Below are positions 6,728 to 10,106 of a stretch of DNA of 10,106 nt, piece by piece. Both the position numbers and the translations under genes were made by a program. Positions within the stretch are counted from its first letter, which is position 1. Every line of letters begins with the position of its first letter. The DNA lies in assembly GCA_036390995.1 (NCBI GenBank), contig DASWAT010000010.1:1-10106 (forward strand), given 5' to 3'. The notes beneath the pieces were generated by a model. That model was not told the origin of the DNA. It did not search any database and saw nothing but the letters and a program-made list of their open reading frames with translations. Origin of the DNA: DASQQQ01 sp036390995. Its GTDB lineage: Bacteria > Actinomycetota > UBA4738 > HRBIN12.

Positions 6728-7393
6728 TCAGCGGCCGGGGCGCCGGTAGCGCGTCACGTTCTCGGGCGCCGCGAGGCCCGGGGGCAGGTGCGGGTCGGCC
6801 TCCGGCTCGCCGGGCACGGTTCGCAGGGGAAGCACACCGGCCCAGACCAGGAGGTCGTGGTCCGCTTCGTCGTCCTTCGGGGGCCCCGTGCGGATCTTCG
6901 CGGAGGCCTCCCGCATCTGGATCGCGAGGATCGTGGTCTGGTCGAGCTCACGCTCGTTCGGCATCCGAGCCTGCTCGGAGCGGCCCGCGCACACGTGCTC
7001 GACGAGCGCCTTCTGCGCCTCCCACTTCTCGGTTGGGTCCGTGACCTCGCGCGCGGGACCGTAGACGACGACGGAGCGGTAGTTCATCGAGTGGCTGAAC
7101 GCCGCCCGGGCGAGCACGAGCCCGTCGAGGAGGGTGGCCACCAGGCAGACTTCGGCGCCGTTCTTCAGGGTGCGGATGGTGTGGCTGGCGTTCGAGCCGT
7201 GGACGTAGAGGGTGTCGCCCCTCCGGACATGGATCGTCGGGATCACGCGGGGCCGTTCCTGCTCGACGTAGCCGACGTGGCAGTACAGGGCCTCGTCGAG
7301 GATGGCGTCGATCGTGGCTCGATCGTAGGCACCCCGCTCGGGGTGGCGGCGGACCCGGGTCCGCTCGCTGGACGGCGAGAGCTCGGCCGGCAT
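6728..7393 (-). CDS. Pyridoxamine 5'-phosphate oxidase family flavin-binding protein (NimA-like)
   Basis: A 221-residue cytoplasmic protein of the Pyridox_ox_2 type, with a split-barrel FMN-binding fold. Conserved blocks are RRHPERGAYDRATIDAILDE at 15-34, CHVGYVEQERPRVIPTIHVR at 38-57, DTLYVHGSNASHTIRTLK at 60-77, LDGLVLARAAFSHSMNYRSV at 89-108, and EASAKIRTGPPKDDEAD at 162-178. Relatives bind flavin, F420 or haem and include the nitroimidazole reductase NimA; many have no known reaction, so the substrate is left open. I chose ATG 7393 because the conserved domain starts near it and a -10 box (TACGAT, 7400-7405) ends six bases upstream. The longer reading from 7525 adds 44 residues that overlap the neighbouring gene and look non-coding. 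It is followed by an MFS gene 29 bases downstream. Confidence 0.9.
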   Translation of the reverse strand: MPAELSPSSERTRVRRHPERGAYDRATIDAILDEALYCHVGYVEQERPRVIPTIHVRRGDTLYVHGSNASHTIRTLKNGAEVCLVATLLDGLVLARAAFSHSMNYRSVVVYGPAREVTDPTEKWEAQKALVEHVCAGRSEQARMPNERELDQTTILAIQMREASAKIRTGPPKDDEADHDLLVWAGVLPLRTVPGEPEADPHLPPGLAAPENVTRYRRPGR

Positions 7394-7399
7394 GCGGGC

Positions 7400-7405
7400 A
7401 TCGTA
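7400..7405 (-). promoter_or_regulatory. -10 box of a leaderless promoter for the flavin-binding protein gene
   Basis: On the minus strand TACGAT is followed by six bases, GCCCGC, and then the ATG at 7393. No ribosome binding site lies before the ATG. A -10 box at this distance puts the transcription start at the A of the ATG. No good -35 box is visible. The same spacing and the same GCCCGC-ATG-CC sequence occur in front of the PAC2 gene. Confidence 0.5.
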
Positions 7406-7436
7406 CGGGGAACCGCGGCCGGGCGGCCACGGAGGG

Positions 7437-7976
7437 CTATGGCGCCAGCAGGCGCTCCAGCGTCCCCACCACGGTCTCGGGCCCGCGCTCCCAGCCGACG
7501 TATCCGCGACGCTCCTGCCGGCCATCCTCGGTCACCTTCGTGACCTGCGGCTCGGCGGGGGTGTCCTCCTCCACGACGAGCGTCGGGACGTGCAGCGCAC
7601 GACCGCACGGCGCGTCCATCGCCGCGCCGTCCGCAGGACCCACGATGACGGCGGCGATCGAAGGACCGTGGATCGGACACGGCCGGCCGGCGTCGACGGG
7701 ACACGGCCGGACGCCGGGGCCCGGACAGCGGCGAACCTCGAACCCGGCGTCGTCGAGCCGCTCCTCCATCAGGTACACGGGCTCGTCGCTGCGATCACCG
7801 ACCAGCAGCACCCGCGCGGTTCGCGCCACGTTCCTGAGCATGGCCAGCAGCAAGGAAGCGGCAACCGCCGCGAGCGTGGTCACGACCGCGAGGGCAACGC
7901 CCGCGGCCCACAGCACCACCGCGGCGAACCCCACGATCACGGCCACGTACCCCAGATACTCGTCGCGCCAGCGCAT
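7437..7976 (-). CDS. Two-helix membrane protein with cytoplasmic Cys-Pro-rich domain
   Basis: A 179-residue protein I do not recognise by name. Residues about 7-47 are two closely spaced membrane helices (YLGYVAVIVGFAAVVLWAAG, then ALAVVTTLAAVAASLLLAML). A soluble part follows with alternating strand and helix character: ARVLLVGD at 54-61, an acidic helix LMEERLDDAGFEVRRC, then SIAAVIVGP at 106-114 and HVPTLVVEED at 129-138, resembling a receiver or Rossmann-like fold. Within it are three evenly spaced Cys-Pro pairs, at residues 84, 92 and 100, plus His103 and Cys124; these could bind metal or respond to redox state, but this is inference. ATG 7976 has a good GGAGG ribosome site 8 bases upstream. 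It lies 110 bases after the PAC2 gene and 43 bases before the flavin-protein gene, all on the same strand. Whether it is a sensor is unknown. Confidence 0.75.
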   Translation of the reverse strand: MRWRDEYLGYVAVIVGFAAVVLWAAGVALAVVTTLAAVAASLLLAMLRNVARTARVLLVGDRSDEPVYLMEERLDDAGFEVRRCPGPGVRPCPVDAGRPCPIHGPSIAAVIVGPADGAAMDAPCGRALHVPTLVVEEDTPAEPQVTKVTEDGRQERRGYVGWERGPETVVGTLERLLAP

Positions 7977-8031
7977 CGTCCGTCCCTCCTCGATCCGATG
8001 CCACGGTGCCGCCGGTGCGAGCCGGCCATCA

Positions 8032-8059
8032 GGGTCGAACGACCCCGAAGCGGGGGGTC
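8032..8059 (-). terminator. Overlapping hairpins between the PAC2 gene and the membrane protein gene
   Basis: Two stems share sequence: GGGTC-GAAC-GACCC at 8032-8045 and GACCCC with GGGGTC at 8041-8046 and 8054-8059. They exclude each other because both use GACCC at 8041-8045. They sit 28 bases or more beyond the PAC2 stop codon and could end or attenuate that transcript before the next gene. No T-run follows, so the assignment is weak. Confidence 0.35.
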
Positions 8060-8086
8060 TTGGGTATCGCGGCCGCGGCGGGTGGC

Positions 8087-8959
8087 TCAGCCGCCGAGCG
8101 GGCCCGGCTGGGTCCCGCCATCGCCGCGGCCGTTATCCCGCAGGAACCGTTCGACCTCGGCGGCCAGGTCGTCGCCCGTCGGCAGGCGCTCCTCGTCCAT
8201 GAGGGCTTCCAGGCGCTCGACGTACGCCTTCGAGTCGGCGTCCTGGGCCACGACGGAGTCCAGACGCTCTCGCTGGGACATGGCCTCGTCCGGAAGGGTG
8301 CCCAGCGCGAACTCCACGCCGAGATGACGTCCCGCGTGCTCGAGCAGCGTGATCGAGCCGGCCGCGAACGGGCCGGTGACGTAATGGGGCACCTGGGCGA
8401 AGAAGCCCACGGCGGGGACCCCGCCGCCGGAAACGGTGAGCTCGATCGCCGAGAGCGTCGCCGAGGGCACACGCAGCAACCCGGGCGGTCCCTGCTGCTC
8501 ATCCTCGCCGAGGAGCCCTGGCTTCGAGGCGGTCACCATCACAGGGACCGGACGGGTGTGGGGTACCGCCGCCGGGATCGATCCGAGGCTCACCCACTCC
8601 ACCACGCCCAGCCTGAGGCAGAGCTCCAGGATCTCCTGCGCGAGCTCCCTCCATCGGAAGTCCGGCTCGGGGCCGTGCAGGACCAGGATGTCCCGCCCGT
8701 CCACATGCACGTGCTTCAAGGTCAGGTCCGGCCACGTGAGCTGGGTGAGGACGCCGTCGACGACGTCCAGGACGGGCCGTCGCGCCCGGTAGTCGTACAG
8801 GGCATCGGCGTCGAAGGTGGCAAGGATCCGGCCGCCGTCCGCGATGCGCGCGGCGGCCGCGGTCGAGGCCCCCGCGGCATCCACCCAGCCATCGAACGCT
8901 GCCAGCAAGGCCGGAGCGACGAGCGGCTCGGCCGGCCCGGTCGGATGGACGAGGGGCAT
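8087..8959 (-). CDS. PAC2-family protein (proteasome assembly chaperone-like)
   Basis: A 290-residue soluble protein of the PAC2 family (PF09754), typical length for actinobacterial members. The N-terminal block AFDGWVDAAGASTAAAARI at 21-39, FDADALYDYRARRP at 49-62 and the HGPEPDFRWRELAQEI segment at 95-110 are family landmarks, as is VGFFAQVPHYV at 184-194. The family is named after a eukaryotic proteasome assembly factor, but the role of bacterial members has not been settled; they often occur outside proteasome loci. The last 40 residues are acidic then Gly/Pro-rich. ATG 8959 is chosen because a -10 box (TATGCT, 8966-8971) lies six bases upstream, no ribosome site is present, and the first conserved strand follows soon after. 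The gene is divergent from the zinc-finger gene, with 115 bases between. No proteasome gene lies in the window. Confidence 0.9.
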   Translation of the reverse strand: MPLVHPTGPAEPLVAPALLAAFDGWVDAAGASTAAAARIADGGRILATFDADALYDYRARRPVLDVVDGVLTQLTWPDLTLKHVHVDGRDILVLHGPEPDFRWRELAQEILELCLRLGVVEWVSLGSIPAAVPHTRPVPVMVTASKPGLLGEDEQQGPPGLLRVPSATLSAIELTVSGGGVPAVGFFAQVPHYVTGPFAAGSITLLEHAGRHLGVEFALGTLPDEAMSQRERLDSVVAQDADSKAYVERLEALMDEERLPTGDDLAAEVERFLRDNGRGDGGTQPGPLGG

Positions 8960-8965
8960 GCGGGC

Positions 8966-8971
8966 AGCATA
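8966..8971 (-). promoter_or_regulatory. -10 box of a leaderless promoter for the PAC2 gene
   Basis: On the minus strand TATGCT is followed by GCCCGC and then the ATG at 8959, the same arrangement as in front of the flavin-binding protein gene. There is no ribosome binding site. The expected transcription start is the first base of the ATG. The -35 region is GC-rich and does not resemble the consensus. Confidence 0.5.
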
Positions 8972-9020
8972 GTCGGGTCGGGGAGAGCCCCGGCGGGCGG
9001 TTCAGCCCCCGCCCGATGCA

Positions 9021-9045
9021 CCCCGGGCCGAAGAGGCGCCCGGGG
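9021..9045. promoter_or_regulatory. Inverted repeat upstream of the zinc-finger gene
   Basis: CCCCGGGC (9021-9028) pairs perfectly with GCCCGGGG (9038-9045) across a nine-base loop. It lies in the divergent gap between the PAC2 and zinc-finger genes, just before a -10-like TAGGGT at 9048-9053. It may be a binding site overlapping the -35 position of the zinc-finger gene. No T-run follows and no gene ends here, so a terminator is unlikely. Confidence 0.35.
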
Positions 9046-9058
9046 CATAGGGTAGAGG

Positions 9059-9066
9059 AAGGAGGT
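9059..9066 (+). promoter_or_regulatory. Very strong ribosome binding site of the zinc-finger gene
   Basis: AAGGAGGT is an eight-base match to the anti-Shine-Dalgarno end of 16S rRNA, eight bases before ATG 9075. It is the best ribosome site in the window, contrasts with the leaderless neighbours, and fixes the start codon. Confidence 0.75.
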
Positions 9067-9074
9067 GGTTCGCG

Positions 9075-9347
9075 ATGGCGGTGCGGTGCCCGGTATGCGG
9101 CGAGGAGCTCGCGGACGAGACCGAGCTCGCACACCACGACCATGAGATCCCGGCTGCGTGGCACGAGTCTGGCGCGGGCTTCACCTGCCCCACGTGCGGG
9201 GCCGAGTTCGACAGCGAGGAAGCCTTGATCGAGCACGAGGCCACGGGCCATCGAGGGGAGCGACGGAGGGCGCAGGGCGGCAGGTCGGGGGTCCGGCCTG
9301 CCGGCCCCCGTGACCAACGCCCGCCCCGCCACTGGCCACAGGGCTAG
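9075..9347 (+). CDS. Small C2H2-type zinc-finger protein
   Basis: A 90-residue protein. The second finger is canonical: Cys38 and Cys41, then 12 residues with Phe45 and Leu51 in the usual core positions, then His54 and His59. The first finger has Cys5 and Cys8, Leu12 and Leu18 and a His cluster at 20, 21 and 23, but the last His of the standard pattern is missing from its usual place; His30 may substitute, or the finger may be degenerate. Residues 60-90 are a basic Arg/Gly/Pro-rich tail of low complexity. Small proteins with such fingers occur in Actinomycetota, where their targets are largely unknown; DNA, RNA or protein binding are all possible. The strong ribosome site supports high expression. 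The tail-coding DNA contains a large hairpin at 9283-9315, so the conserved protein may effectively end near residue 60. Confidence 0.8.
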   Translation: MAVRCPVCGEELADETELAHHDHEIPAAWHESGAGFTCPTCGAEFDSEEALIEHEATGHRGERRRAQGGRSGVRPAGPRDQRPPRHWPQG

Positions 9348-9378
9348 GGCGGACCCGGACGCCGGCGTTCGCCCGGTC

Positions 9379-10106
9379 TCAGGGCCCGGTGCCGTCGATC
9401 ACGTTCGAGGCCACCAGTGCTCCTGGGCAGTCGGACAGATGGACGAACGGCTGCCCCGACATCGGTTGGACGTTGCCCTCGATCACCAGCCCGTCGATGC
9501 GGGTGAAGGACAAGGGCGATCCGGATCCCCTCCAGATCCGCGACGCGCGATTGTCCCGGAAGATCCAGTTGCTCCATCGGTTGTCCGCGATCGCATAGCG
9601 CTCGGCCGAGACGATGGTACGGAGCGTCCCGTCCACGGTGTTCCCCTCGATCAGGACGTTGCGCACCGTGCCGCCGGTCTTGCTGGAGAGGAAGGTCAGC
9701 CGATACGGGCCGACGGTGTTCCCGCGGATGGTGATGCCGTCGACGACCCACTCGGGCGAGATCGGCTCGAGGTCGAAGGATGCCTGGCGGACGTCCGACA
9801 GCACGTTGTCCTCGATCGTCACGTCGTGCCCATCGGCCACGGCGATGCCCTGGCGGCCGTTGCGGGCGAACCGGGAATCGCGGACGACGATCTGACTGCC
9901 GCCTCGGATGTAGACGAAGTCACCGAACACGTCACTCGCGCCGACCCGATCGAGCGTCACGCGGGACGAGTCGCGGATGGAGAAGCCGTGCTGGAACGCG
10001 AACGCCGGACGCCAGGCCTGATCGGACAGCCCGGCCTGGGCGTTCGCGCCGACGACCGATAGGTCGTGGATCGTGATCCCGGTGGAGTCCTTGATCAGCA
10101 GGTTCG
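9379..10106 (-). CDS. Right-handed parallel beta-helix repeat protein, N-terminus outside window
   Basis: The frame is open from the right edge to a TGA at 9379, giving 241 visible residues without a start codon, so this is the C-terminal part of a longer protein. It consists of repeated rungs of about 20-25 residues with the Asn/Asp-ended ladder of the PbH1/NosD-like beta-helix: ITIHDLSVVGAN, VTLDRVGAS, IVVRDSRFARNG, VTIEDNVLSDV, ITIRGNTVG, VLIEGNTVDGT, LVIEGNVQPM. Such domains are usually exported and act on or bind polysaccharides, as pectate lyases, epimerases or surface proteins. No catalytic residues can be assigned from this part, and the signal peptide, if any, is beyond the edge. A GTG at 9960 lies inside the repeats and is not the real start. 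It converges with the zinc-finger gene, 31 bases apart. Confidence 0.85.
   Translation of the reverse strand, partial: NLLIKDSTGITIHDLSVVGANAQAGLSDQAWRPAFAFQHGFSIRDSSRVTLDRVGASDVFGDFVYIRGGSQIVVRDSRFARNGRQGIAVADGHDVTIEDNVLSDVRQASFDLEPISPEWVVDGITIRGNTVGPYRLTFLSSKTGGTVRNVLIEGNTVDGTLRTIVSAERYAIADNRWSNWIFRDNRASRIWRGSGSPLSFTRIDGLVIEGNVQPMSGQPFVHLSDCPGALVASNVIDGTGP

Noticed and set aside
5517..6749. Open frame of 410 codons on the plus strand
   Set aside because: It is antisense to the third MFS gene, which has a full set of transporter motifs.
7394..7525. Upstream start for the flavin-binding protein adding 44 residues
   Set aside because: The extension overlaps the membrane protein gene and consists of Trp/Pro/Gly-rich residues with no similarity to the family.
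9347..9374. Possible terminator between the zinc-finger and beta-helix genes (GGGCG with CGCCC around ACGCCGGCGT)
   Set aside because: The outer stem has only five pairs with a long loop and there is no T-run; plausible but not supported well enough to list.
1..10106. Search for a mobile element, CRISPR array, toxin-antitoxin pair, defence system, tRNA or riboswitch
   Set aside because: I saw no direct repeat arrays, terminal inverted repeats, transposase or integrase motifs, cloverleaf structures or known riboswitch cores by eye.

Overview
The window is a high-GC, gene-dense stretch of a bacterial chromosome, most likely from a member of the Actinomycetota, probably an uncultured or little-studied lineage. 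The grounds are the overall base composition, an Ino1 sequence that closely resembles the mycobacterial inositol-phosphate synthase from memory, a PadR gene directly upstream of it (as I recall for Rv0047c-Rv0046c in Mycobacterium tuberculosis), a PAC2-family protein of the actinobacterial type, and several genes whose -10 boxes lie so close to the start codon that their mRNAs look leaderless. No tRNA, rRNA, CRISPR array, insertion sequence or other mobile element was found, and no gene-free stretch exceeds about 120 bases. The region reads as ordinary core and accessory chromosome rather than an island.

Layout. (1) 1-294, minus: start of a secreted lipoprotein cut by the window edge. (2) 401-2169, plus: a MarR-type regulator and an EntS/MFS_3-type exporter that overlap by 4 bases, with a promoter and a small palindrome in front. 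(3) 2177-3631, minus: a second MFS transporter with a soluble C-terminal extension. (4) 3659-3684: a strong hairpin terminator closing the PadR-ino1 operon. (5) 3713-5424, minus: padR and ino1 (myo-inositol-1-phosphate synthase), also overlapping by 4 bases. (6) 5451-5483: a 33-base perfect palindrome, the likely PadR operator, filling most of the gap before padR. (7) 5484-7393, minus: a third MFS transporter and a flavin-binding protein of the pyridoxamine 5'-phosphate oxidase family. (8) 7437-7976, minus: a two-helix membrane protein with a cytoplasmic Rossmann- or receiver-like domain carrying three evenly spaced Cys-Pro pairs. (9) 8087-8959, minus: a PAC2 protein. (10) 9075-9347, plus: a 90-residue protein with one canonical and one degenerate C2H2 zinc finger. 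(11) 9379-10106, minus: the C-terminal part of a right-handed parallel beta-helix protein.

How the genes fit together. Two local regulatory units are clear: MarR plus exporter, typical of self-regulated efflux, and PadR plus ino1, where PadR probably senses a signal tied to inositol, mycothiol or phosphatidylinositol supply. The three MFS proteins belong to different subgroups and are not tandem duplicates. No multi-gene novel defence, biosynthetic or mobile system is visible. The items most worth follow-up are the PadR palindrome, the matching leaderless start regions of two genes, the Cys-Pro membrane protein, the soluble tail on the second MFS protein and the zinc-finger protein.
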